A DNA stretch of 18,281 bases from Pseudomonadota bacterium (lineage in GTDB: Bacteria > Pseudomonadota > Gammaproteobacteria > Burkholderiales > Burkholderiaceae_C): assembly GCA_023460715.1 (NCBI GenBank), contig JAEWPH010000150.1, positions 1 through 18,281 on the forward strand. The letters are read 5' to 3'. Position 1 is the first letter of the stretch. Each line of letters begins with the position of its first letter. The position numbers and the translations under genes are program-made. The notes beneath the pieces are model-generated. The model was given only the letters and a program-made list of their open reading frames with translations. It made no database searches and had not been told where the DNA came from. Of this stretch, positions 8,296 to 14,490 are shown one piece after another.

Positions 8296-8446
8296 ACATC
8301 CCCCTGAGCGGCTGCGCCGCTTCCCCCTTCTCTCGTCTCGCTGCGCGAGTCGGGAAGGGGGACGCCACCGGTGGCCTGGCAAAGCCAGTTCCACGGTGGC
8401 TCTGGCCTTGGGCCGCGCCAGTCGGGATCGTTGCGCGCGCAATCCC
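8296..8446. repeat. GC-rich intergenic hairpin repeat, copy B
   Basis: It starts a few bases after the livF stop with CCCCCTGAG. An 8-base stem, CCCCCTTC (8323-8330) with GAAGGGGG (8354-8361), holds an inner stem CTCGC/GCGAG (8337-8341, 8345-8349). Next is the 12-base palindrome GCCACCGGTGGC (8364-8375), part of a larger hairpin whose centre is CTGGC-AAA-GCCAG (8376-8388) and whose right arm is CCACGGTGG (8391-8399). The block GCCGCGCCAGT is shared with copy A. A further palindrome, TTGCGCGCGCAA, is at 8431-8442. The two copies are clearly diverged, so this is an old family rather than a recent duplication. It has no U-run, so it is not a canonical terminator. Confidence 0.7.
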
Positions 8447-8474
8447 AGCGGCCGTCGTGAGGCGCCGCACTCCC

Positions 8475-8524
8475 AAATTCATAGCTACTTGCGCTTGATG
8501 GATAAGCGCTAGAGGCCGATTTCA
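8475..8524 (+). repeat. Short Comamonadaceae-type repeat, copy 1
   Basis: This stretch of lower GC content than its surroundings reads AAATTCATAGC, then GCGCTT-(7)-AAGCGC (8491-8496 and 8504-8509, a perfect 6-base inverted repeat), then TAGAGGCC and a T-rich end. The same plan, TTTCATAGC then AGCGCT then a purine-rich block and a run of T or A, recurs at 9856-9905 and, on the opposite strand, at 17101-17150. It lies 25 bases before the start of the PaaK-like gene, so it may contribute to that gene's leader. Function unknown; from memory, similar elements are frequent in Acidovorax-like genomes. Confidence 0.65.
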
Positions 8525-8549
8525 TTCAAAACGCATTGGAGCCCCAGGC

Positions 8550-9803
8550 ATGAGCACGTTCTATGACGACCTGGAAACCCGCAGCCCGCAGGAGCGCGAG
8601 GCCGCGTTGCTGGCCGCGCTGCCGGGGCAGATCGCGCATGCGCAGCAGCGGTCGGAGGCGTTCGCCGGGATCCTGGCCGGGGTGGATGCGGCGCAGGTCA
8701 CCAGCCGGGCCGCGCTGGCGCGGCTGCCGGTCACGCGCAAGCACGAACTGCTGGAGCGCCAGCAGGCGCAGCGCGCAGCGGGCGGCAATGTGTTCGGCGG
8801 CTTCAGCGCGGTGTCTTTCGGCGCCGGCATGCCGCGCGTGTTCGCCAGCCCGGGCCCCATCTACGAGCCGGAAGGGACGCGGCGCGACTACTGGCGCATG
8901 GCGCGGGCCATCCACGCGGCGGGCTTCCGCGCGGGCGAGCTGGTGCACAACAGCTTCAGCTACCACTTCGTGCCGGCCGGCTCCATGATGGAAACCGGCG
9001 CGCAGGCCCTGGGTTGCACGGTGTTCGCGGGCGGCACGGGCCAGACCGAGCAGCAGGTGCAGGCCATGGACGAATTGCGGCCTGCCGGCTACATCGGCAC
9101 GCCGAGCTTTCTGAAGCTCATCCTGGAAAAGGCCGAGTCGCTCGGCGTTGCGCTGCCCAGCGTGGGCAAGGCGCTGGTGTCCGGCGAGGCCTTCCCGCCC
9201 TCGCTGCGCGACTGGTTCGCTGCACGCGGCGTGCAGGGCTACCAGTGCTATGCCACGGCCGACCTGGGTCTGATCGCGTACGAGACCAGCGCCCGCGAGG
9301 GGCTGGTGGTGGACGAGGGCGTGATCGTCGAAATCGTGCGTCCCGGCACCGGCGACCCGGTCCCGGAGGGCGAGGTGGGCGAACTGGTGGTGACCACCCT
9401 CAACCCCGACTACCCGCTGGTGCGCTTCGGCACCGGCGATCTGTCGGCCGTGCTGCCCGGCGCCTGCCCCACCGGCCGCACCAACACGCGCATCAAGGGC
9501 TGGATGGGCCGGGCCGACCAGACGACCAAGGTGCGCGGCATGTTCGTGCACCCGGGCCAGATCGCCGCGGTCACCAAGCGCTTTCCGCAGGTGCAGCGCG
9601 CGCGGCTGGTGGTGAGCGGCGAGATGGCCAACGACCAGATGGTGCTGCGGGTGGAGACCACCGAGACCGACGGCGGCCTGGCCCGCCAGATGGAAGAGGC
9701 CATCCGCGACGTGACCAAGCTGCGCGGCGAAGTGCAGATGGTGGCGCCCGGCACGCTGCCCAACGATGGCAAGGTCATCGAAGACGCCCGCAGCTACCGC
9801 TGA
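8550..9803 (+). CDS. Phenylacetate-CoA-ligase-like (PaaK family) protein with altered P-loop
   Basis: A 417-residue member of the PaaK/coenzyme F390 synthetase branch of AMP-forming ligases, close to PaaK length (about 430-440). Family features visible are HNSFSYHFVPAGSMMETGAQ, GTPSFLKLILEKAE, RFGTGDL (292-298), the hinge GRADQTTKVRGMFVHPGQI (from 320) and a C-terminal GK (K408) at the place of the catalytic lysine. Two nucleotide-binding motifs are changed. Where PaaK has a SSGTTG-type P-loop this protein has VFASPGPIYEPEG (97-109), and where PaaK has a YG-S/T-E motif it has YATADLG (234-240). It may use another nucleotide-binding mode or a different chemistry. Start: ATG at 8550; upstream is only CATTGGAGCCCCAGGC, a modest ribosome binding site. 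It closes the transporter cluster. Calling it paaK would overstate the evidence. Confidence 0.85.
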   Translation: MSTFYDDLETRSPQEREAALLAALPGQIAHAQQRSEAFAGILAGVDAAQVTSRAALARLPVTRKHELLERQQAQRAAGGNVFGGFSAVSFGAGMPRVFASPGPIYEPEGTRRDYWRMARAIHAAGFRAGELVHNSFSYHFVPAGSMMETGAQALGCTVFAGGTGQTEQQVQAMDELRPAGYIGTPSFLKLILEKAESLGVALPSVGKALVSGEAFPPSLRDWFAARGVQGYQCYATADLGLIAYETSAREGLVVDEGVIVEIVRPGTGDPVPEGEVGELVVTTLNPDYPLVRFGTGDLSAVLPGACPTGRTNTRIKGWMGRADQTTKVRGMFVHPGQIAAVTKRFPQVQRARLVVSGEMANDQMVLRVETTETDGGLARQMEEAIRDVTKLRGEVQMVAPGTLPNDGKVIEDARSYR

Positions 9804-9855
9804 AGACCTGCCCGCCAACGCCTAGCCAGTCAATATTGCTGGCGGCTTACAACGC

Positions 9856-9905
9856 AATTTTCATAGCGCCACAACAAGCAACAGCAAGCGCTCCAGGTCA
9901 AAAAA
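9856..9905 (+). repeat. Short Comamonadaceae-type repeat, copy 2 (diverged)
   Basis: It begins AATTTTCATAGC, continues through an A/C-rich centre to AGCAAGCGCTCCAGG, and ends in TCAAAAAA. Both ends match copies 1 and 3, but the central inverted repeat is less regular. It occupies the gap between the PaaK-like gene and the first Bug receptor, upstream of the hairpin at 9960. Confidence 0.55.
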
Positions 9906-9959
9906 CCTTTGAACACAGATCCCCTGAAGGCTAGTGATTACCTTGATGCTCTGCACAAA

Positions 9960-9981
9960 ACGCGCCGATATCATGGCGCGT
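9960..9981 (+). promoter_or_regulatory. Hairpin directly upstream of a ribosome binding site
   Basis: ACGCGCC (9960-9966) and GGCGCGT (9975-9981) are perfect inverted arms around GATATCAT. The motif CTATAAAAAGGAGCATC follows at once and contains the ribosome binding site for the Bug receptor at 9999. In RNA the stem would sit just before the AAGGAG. It could act as an mRNA-stabilising 5' hairpin, a translational control element or a repressor site. No known riboswitch fold is recognised. Confidence 0.4.
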
Positions 9982-9998
9982 CTATAAAAAGGAGCATC

Positions 9999-10988
9999 AT
10001 GAAAACCTCGTTCAAACTGGCCTGCGTCGCAGCGGCAGCCGCCGTGTCTTTCGGTGCCGCGGCACAGGACTTTCCCGCTGCCAACCGTTCGGTCACCATC
10101 GTGGTGCCCTTCGCCGCCGGCGGCCCGACCGACCGCGTGGCCCGCGACCTGGCAGAAGCCATGCGCAAGCCCCTGGGCGGCACCAGCGTGGTGATCGACA
10201 ACGCCGTGGGCGCCGGCAGCTCCATCGGCACGGCCAAGGTGGCCCGCGCCGCACCGGACGGCTACACGCTGCTGCTGAACCACATCGCCATGTCGACGAT
10301 GCCTTCGCTGTACCGCAAGCTGTCGTTCAACGTGGCCAACGACTTCGAGTACCTGGGCATCATCAACGATGTGCCGATGACGCTCATCGCACGCCCCAAC
10401 ATGCCGGCCAACAACTACAAGGAACTGGCCGCCTGGATCGCCCAGAACAAGGGCAAGGTCAACCTGGGCAACGCCGGCCTGGGCGCTGCGTCGCACCTGT
10501 GCGGCCTGATGTTCCAGAACGCCATCAAGACGGAAATGACCACCATCGCCTACAAGGGCACGGCACCGGCCATCACCGACCTGATCGGCGGCCAGATCGA
10601 TCTGCTGTGCGACCAGACGACCAACACCACCTCGCAGATCGAAGGCAAGAAGGTCAAGGCCTATGCCGTCACGACGTCCAAGCGCCTGACCACGCCTTCG
10701 CTGAAGGACCTGCCCACGCTGGCCGAAGCCGGCGTGCCGAACTTCGAAGTGACCATCTGGCACGGCCTGTATGCGCCCAAGGGCACGCCCGCGCCCATTC
10801 TGGCCAAGCTGAACGAGGCCATGAAGGCTGCGCTGAAGGACCCCGAGTTCATCAAGAAGCAGGAGGGCCTGGGCGCCGTGGTCGCCAGCGACAAGCGGAT
10901 CGAACCCGCCGAACACAAGAAGTTCGTGCAGGCCGAGATCGAGAAGTGGGGCACGGTCATCAAGGCCGCCGGCACGTACGCCGACTGA
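9999..10988 (+). CDS. Periplasmic Bug/TctC-family solute receptor
   Basis: A 329-residue extracytoplasmic receptor. The Sec signal peptide MKTSFKLACVAAAAAVSFGAAAQ is probably cleaved after AAA or AAQ. The mature protein shows the Bug pattern: VTIVVPFAAGGPTDRVARDL (first ligand-binding loop), VIDNAVGAGSSIGTAKVARA, APDGYTLLLN, then YKGTAPAITDLIGGQIDLLC and the C-terminal GTPAPILAKLNEAMKAAL. Two cysteines (HLCGLM and DLLCDQ) could form the disulfide seen in some members. Start: ATG at 9999 after AAAAAGGAGCATC; a longer frame from 9909 lacks a ribosome binding site and hides the signal peptide. Bug proteins bind small carboxylates, typically for TctAB-type transporters or signalling. No tctA or tctB is nearby, so this is an orphan receptor; the ligand is unknown. 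Confidence 0.93.
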   Translation: MKTSFKLACVAAAAAVSFGAAAQDFPAANRSVTIVVPFAAGGPTDRVARDLAEAMRKPLGGTSVVIDNAVGAGSSIGTAKVARAAPDGYTLLLNHIAMSTMPSLYRKLSFNVANDFEYLGIINDVPMTLIARPNMPANNYKELAAWIAQNKGKVNLGNAGLGAASHLCGLMFQNAIKTEMTTIAYKGTAPAITDLIGGQIDLLCDQTTNTTSQIEGKKVKAYAVTTSKRLTTPSLKDLPTLAEAGVPNFEVTIWHGLYAPKGTPAPILAKLNEAMKAALKDPEFIKKQEGLGAVVASDKRIEPAEHKKFVQAEIEKWGTVIKAAGTYAD

Positions 10989-11036
10989 TCCGTCTTCCGG
11001 CATACAGGGGCCGGCCAACCAGCCCCTCTCTCTGCA

Positions 11037-11069
11037 GCCGCCTGCGCACCCGTGCCAGGCGGCTTTTTC
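11037..11069 (+). terminator. Rho-independent terminator after the first Bug gene
   Basis: The perfect 8-base stem GCCGCCTG (11037-11044) with CAGGCGGC (11056-11063) has an 11-base loop and is followed by TTTTTC. It lies 48 bases past the stop codon at 10988. It separates the first Bug gene from the second, so the two are likely transcribed independently. Confidence 0.9.
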
Positions 11070-11107
11070 GTGGGCGATGCAGCAGCACCGTGGCCGCGGA
11101 GCAAGCC

Positions 11108-11132
11108 ATGTGCGATGGCTCCCACCGCACAT
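11108..11132 (+). promoter_or_regulatory. Inverted repeat in the leader of the second Bug gene
   Basis: ATGTGCG (11108-11114) and CGCACAT (11126-11132) are perfect arms 11 bases apart, after the upstream terminator and 84 bases before the second Bug start. The arm length and spacing suit a dimeric repressor or activator site as well as an RNA hairpin. No promoter hexamers were confidently identified beside it. Confidence 0.35.
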
Positions 11133-11216
11133 CGAGACAGGGGGTTTTCACCAGCGGCCGGAGCGAGGCTTCACCTGTACAACGGGACGCAGCCTCACTT
11201 CACAGGAACCCTCCGC

Positions 11217-12236
11217 ATGTTGTCTTTCGCAGTGGCTCCGCGCCGCAGGCTGCTGGCGCTGAGCGCCGTCGCCTTCCTCACCCTGTGGACCGGCTCGGCC
11301 TGGAGCCAGGCGCCCGGCTGGCCCACCAAACCCGTGCGCATCGTCGTGCCCTTCGCGCCGGGTGGCACGACCGACATCCTGGCCCGTGCCGTCGCACCGG
11401 AGCTCTCCAAGGCCTTCGGCCAGCAGTTCATCGTGGACAACCGCGGCGGCGCCGGCGGCAACATCGGCGCTGAGGTGGTCGCCAAATCACCGGCCGACGG
11501 CTACACGCTGCTGATGGGCACCGTGGGCACGCACGGCATCAACCGCGCGCTCTACAGCAAGCTGCCCTACGACCCGATCAAGGACTTCGTGCCCATCACC
11601 CTGGTCGCCGCCGTGCCCAACGTGATGGAGATGAATGCCGAGAAGGCCAAGGCGCTAGGCATCGCCAACGTGCAGGACTTCATCCGCCATGCCAAGGCGA
11701 ACCCGGGCAAGCTCAACATGGCCTCCAGCGGCAACGGCACGTCCATCCATCTGGCGGGCGAACTGTTCAAGAGCATGACCGGCACCTACATGCTGCACAT
11801 GCCCTACCGCGGCTCGGGCCCCGCCCTGCTGGACATGGTGGGCGGCAACATGGATGTGATGTTCGACAACCTGCCCTCGTCCATGGCGCAGATCAAGGCC
11901 GGCAAGCTGGTCGCCCTGGCCGTGACCAGCGCGCAGCGCTCGGCCGCCCTGCCCGACGTGCCCACGGTGGAAGAGGCCGGCGGGCCGGCGCTCAAGGGCT
12001 TCGAGGCCAGCTCCTGGTTCGGCCTCCTGGCGCCGGCGGGCACGCCGGCCGACATCGTCAACCGCATCCAGCAGGAGACCGCCAAGGCCCTGGCCACGCC
12101 CGCCGTCAAGGAGCGGCTGCTGGCCCAGGGCGCCATTCCCGGCGGCAAGAGTCCGCAGGACTTCGAGCGCCACATCGACGCCGAACACCGCAAGTGGGCG
12201 CAGGTGGTCAAGGCCTCCGGCGCCAAGGTCGACTGA
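11217..12236 (+). CDS. Second periplasmic Bug/TctC-family solute receptor
   Basis: A 339-residue Bug-family receptor. The signal peptide has an Arg-rich start ([19 protein letters not shown]) and a likely cleavage after WSQA. Family motifs are [60 protein letters not shown], the central [20 protein letters not shown] and [20 protein letters not shown]. Start: ATG at 11217, with AGGA nine bases before it; an upstream ATG in frame (11052) falls inside the terminator region and would bury the signal. It shares family motifs with the preceding Bug protein but differs at most positions, so this is not a recent duplication. Like its neighbour it has no TctAB partners here. Confidence 0.93.
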   Translation: MLSFAVAPRRRLLALSAVAFLTLWTGSAWSQAPGWPTKPVRIVVPFAPGGTTDILARAVAPELSKAFGQQFIVDNRGGAGGNIGAEVVAKSPADGYTLLMGTVGTHGINRALYSKLPYDPIKDFVPITLVAAVPNVMEMNAEKAKALGIANVQDFIRHAKANPGKLNMASSGNGTSIHLAGELFKSMTGTYMLHMPYRGSGPALLDMVGGNMDVMFDNLPSSMAQIKAGKLVALAVTSAQRSAALPDVPTVEEAGGPALKGFEASSWFGLLAPAGTPADIVNRIQQETAKALATPAVKERLLAQGAIPGGKSPQDFERHIDAEHRKWAQVVKASGAKVD

Positions 12237-12260
12237 CCTGCCAGCCCGCGCGCCGCGCAA

Positions 12261-12287
12261 GGCGCAGGCTGCGAGGCAGCCGGCGCC
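12261..12287. terminator. Strong hairpin between convergent genes
   Basis: GGCGC-A-GGCTGC (12261-12272), loop GAG, and GCAGCC-G-GCGCC (12276-12287) form an 11-pair stem with a single A/G mismatch. It lies between the stop of the second Bug gene and the stop of the minus-strand DUF1840 gene. There is no T-run on either side, so if it terminates transcription it is not of the classic intrinsic type. It could serve both directions or protect 3' ends. Confidence 0.5.
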
Positions 12288-12302
12288 CGGCGGACGCGGC
12301 CC

Positions 12303-12632
12303 TCACCAGGTGACGTCGTAGCCCTCGGCCGCGCTGCGGCGCAGGATGTCGATCAGCGGCGTGGCGCGCTGGCGCAGGCTGATGCTTTCGCTGCGCTCCT
12401 GCGGCTCGTCGTCCTTCGTCTCCGGGGCCGAGGCCTCGGCGGTGCGCTGCGACCGCTGGGCCTCCTCGGAGGCGACGGCAGCCTCCAAGGCCGCGATGGC
12501 CGCAGGAATCTGCGCCGCCGTCACGATGCCGTGCGGGTCGGGCGATTTGCCGATGATCTGCAGCAGTTGCCGGCCATTAGGCTCCAGCATGATGACGTCG
12601 GCGGTGGCGCGGGATTTGAATTTGTAGAGCAT
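12303..12632 (-). CDS. DUF1840 family protein
   Basis: A 109-residue protein. The N-terminal MLYKFKSRATADVIMLEPNG, then LLQIIGKSPDPHGIVTAAQI and PAAIAALEAAV, match the DUF1840 family as I know it: short proteins of betaproteobacteria and relatives, with no established function. The middle (residues about 55-85) is a Glu/Ser/Gln-rich, probably disordered linker, and the end LRQRATPLIDILRRSAAEGYDVTW is again conserved-looking. There is no signal peptide or membrane segment. It begins 24 bases after the cfa stop on the same strand, so the two may be co-transcribed. Confidence 0.88.
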   Translation of the reverse strand: MLYKFKSRATADVIMLEPNGRQLLQIIGKSPDPHGIVTAAQIPAAIAALEAAVASEEAQRSQRTAEASAPETKDDEPQERSESISLRQRATPLIDILRRSAAEGYDVTW

Positions 12633-12656
12633 CCGGTTCTTTTCTGGTGGAGCGGT

Positions 12657-13976
12657 TCAGCACAAAGAACAAGCTGGGAACGCGTTCGCGGCGGGGCTGG
12701 CAGCCCCGCCGTAGATGTATTCGCGGTGGAAAGGATAGTCCGATTGCGCACCGCGCAGGGCGCCGTGTTCGATATCCCCGTCGGGCCGTGCCGCCAGCAT
12801 CTGGTGCAGCGCCATCCAGCCGCGCTCGAAACCCATGGCACTGCCTGCCAGGTACAGCCGGTAGGCGCGCAGCACGCGCTCGCCCTGCTCGGGCCCGGCC
12901 TGCGCCATGAGGATCTGCCGGGCGGCGTCGAGCTGCCCCTCCAGCGCATCGGACCAGGCCCACAGCGTGCGCGCGTAATGCGGGCGCAGGTTCTCGGTAT
13001 CCACCATTTCCAGGCCAGCGGCTGCCATGTCGTGCAGCACCGTGCTCACATGCAGCAGCTCGCCGCCGGGAAAGATGTACTTCTCGACGAAATCGCCCAT
13101 GCCGGCGCCCAGCTGGGCGTTGTCGACGCCGCCCGCAGTGATGCCGTGGTTGAGCAGCAGCCCGCCCGGCCGCAGCAGACCGCGCACATGGGCGAAGTAC
13201 TCCGGCATGCGGGCGCGGCCCACGTGTTCGAACATGCCGACGGAAGCGATCTTGTCGTAGTGGGCCGCCGGTTGCAGCTGCCGGTAGTCGCGCAGCTCCA
13301 CGCGCACGCGGCCCTGCAGGCCGCGCTCTGCGATGAGCCGCTGCACGTGCGCATGCTGGTTGCGCGACAGCGTGATGCCCGTGCCATCCACGCCGTAGTG
13401 CTCGGCGGCCCACAGCAGCAGGCCGCCCCAGCCGGCGCCGATGTCCAGGAAACGCTCGCCCGGCTGCAGCCGCAGCTTGCGGCAGATCAGGTCGAGCTTG
13501 GCCTCTTGCGCCTGGGCCAGCGACAGGTCGGCAGCGCGGTAGTAGGCGCACGAGTAGACGCGCCGGGGGTCGAGCCACAGTGCGTAGAAGTCGTCGGAGA
13601 GGTCGTAGTGGAACTGGATCTGCCGCGCGTCGCGGTCCGGCGTGTGCGCGGCCCGCGAGCGCACCCAGGCGATGACCCGGGACCACCAGTCCGCGTGCGC
13701 GCGCGCCGGATCGCCCCGCAGCAAGCTGGCGGCATCGGCCATCAGGTCGCGCATGCGGCCCTCCAGTGCCACCCGGCCTTCGACGATGGCCGCCCCCACA
13801 TCGCCCACATCGCCCAGCACCAGGGCGGACAGGGCCACCCGGTCGCGAAAGCGCAGCACGACGGGCGCGTCGGGCGACCCCAGCCGCTCACCGCTCGGCA
13901 GCTCCAGCGCCAGGCCCACCGGCAGAGCGGCGAGCCGGGCCTCCAGGGCGTGCTGCAGATGCTTCATGGAGGGCAT
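12657..13976 (-). CDS. cfa: Cyclopropane-fatty-acyl-phospholipid synthase
   Basis: A 439-residue SAM-dependent methyltransferase that adds a methylene bridge to unsaturated acyl chains of membrane phospholipids. The residues lining the active site and bicarbonate pocket in E. coli Cfa appear conserved: C143 in VYSCAYY, E250 in VGMFEHVG, H277 and I279 in LLNHGIT, and a Tyr in HYARTLWAW. The SAM-binding motif is LDIGAGWGG (177-185), with GITLSRNQ after it. The N-terminal domain (about residues 1-115) is present, so this is full length. Start is uncertain: ATG at 13976 (MPSMKHLQ) or 13967 (MKHLQ); neither has a strong ribosome binding site, and the longer frame from 14036 is less likely. The YSCAYY variant replaces the usual final Phe with Tyr. 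The last residues (SPAANAFPACSLC) are low-complexity. Confidence 0.93.
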   Translation of the reverse strand: MPSMKHLQHALEARLAALPVGLALELPSGERLGSPDAPVVLRFRDRVALSALVLGDVGDVGAAIVEGRVALEGRMRDLMADAASLLRGDPARAHADWWSRVIAWVRSRAAHTPDRDARQIQFHYDLSDDFYALWLDPRRVYSCAYYRAADLSLAQAQEAKLDLICRKLRLQPGERFLDIGAGWGGLLLWAAEHYGVDGTGITLSRNQHAHVQRLIAERGLQGRVRVELRDYRQLQPAAHYDKIASVGMFEHVGRARMPEYFAHVRGLLRPGGLLLNHGITAGGVDNAQLGAGMGDFVEKYIFPGGELLHVSTVLHDMAAAGLEMVDTENLRPHYARTLWAWSDALEGQLDAARQILMAQAGPEQGERVLRAYRLYLAGSAMGFERGWMALHQMLAARPDGDIEHGALRGAQSDYPFHREYIYGGAASPAANAFPACSLC

Positions 13977-14167
13977 TCTTGGAGCTTGCCCGGCCAGCGT
14001 CAATGGATGTTGTCTGACATGCGCCCCGTGCTGCACCAGCCGCTGTCCCTGCCGGCCTCCGACAAGAACGCCCTGGCATGGGCGCCGGCGCCGCAGGGCG
14101 GGTTTCCGGCGGCGGCGCCACCTATGGCCTAATAGCGTGTTTTCATCTTTCTCAGCAGGAGCCTCGA
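13977..14167. other. Divergent intergenic region between cfa and the small basic protein gene
   Basis: This region should hold promoters for both directions. A short A/T-richer patch with CCTAATAG and TTTTCATCTTT lies 20-50 bases before the small gene and could be the -10 region, but I cannot assign hexamers with confidence. AGCAGGAG, about seven bases before the ATG at 14168, is a good ribosome binding site. Nothing else is recognised. Confidence 0.3.
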
Positions 14168-14338
14168 ATGGGCAACAAGATCGTTACCGAAGCCGACCGC
14201 AAGCGCACCCCCGCCCCCAAGCCGCTGCCCGGCATGAGCCTGCCCACGCCCGGCCGTGGCCAGCGCGTGAGCCTGGAGCGTGGCGTGGCCACGCGCAGCA
14301 AGAAGAACCCGGGCAAGCGCTCCAAGAAGGGCGGCTGA
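14168..14338 (+). CDS. Small very basic conserved-looking protein of 56 residues, function unknown
   Basis: A 56-residue protein with an opening MGNKIVTEADRKRTPAPKPL, a Gly/Pro-rich middle and the ending VATRSKKNPGKRSKKGG. About a quarter of its residues are Lys or Arg and the tail resembles nucleic-acid-binding or ribosome-associated extensions. It has no membrane segment and no cysteines. It is well equipped as a gene: a strong AGGAG ribosome binding site at proper spacing and its own Rho-independent terminator 39 bases after the stop. I do not recognise a named family. An RNA- or DNA-associated role is inference from charge alone. Confidence 0.8.
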   Translation: MGNKIVTEADRKRTPAPKPLPGMSLPTPGRGQRVSLERGVATRSKKNPGKRSKKGG

Positions 14339-14376
14339 TCCCTGTGCCTGCGTCCGCGCAGGCCGCAATCCGCAGG

Positions 14377-14406
14377 AAAGCCCGCCACCCGGCGGGCTTT
14401 TTCTTT
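14377..14406 (+). terminator. Rho-independent terminator after the small basic protein gene
   Basis: AAAGCCCGCC (14377-14386) and GGCGGGCTTT (14391-14400) form a perfect 10-base stem with a 4-base loop, ACCC, followed by TTCTTT. It marks the end of a monocistronic transcript for the 56-residue protein. The A-rich left side may also allow some function in the reverse direction. Confidence 0.92.
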
Positions 14407-14490
14407 GCGCGGTGCAAGAGCGTGTTTACGATCTTCCAGGGGTCGCGCTGCGGCGGTGCACAATGGGCTCCCCTTCGCCAGGAGCAGCGC

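Noticed and set aside
5974..8442. Minus-strand open frame of 822 codons across the binding-protein gene and livF
   Set aside because: It is opposite two well-supported genes, spans the repeat between them and is rich in His, Gln, Arg and Ala, as expected from antisense of GC-rich codons. No domain is recognisable.
8296..8446. Hairpins after livF read as a Rho-independent terminator
   Set aside because: Stable stems but no T-run, and the pattern repeats elsewhere, so it is better described as a repeat element.
8550..9803. Naming this gene paaK
   Set aside because: Overall family likeness is clear, but two nucleotide-binding motifs are altered and no other paa gene is present.
8475..9905. Short repeats read as a CRISPR array
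   Set aside because: The copies are diverged, far apart and separated by a gene; there are no regular spacers or cas genes.
12531..14132. Plus-strand open frame of 533 codons
   Set aside because: Antisense of cfa, whose catalytic and SAM-binding motifs are all on the minus strand.
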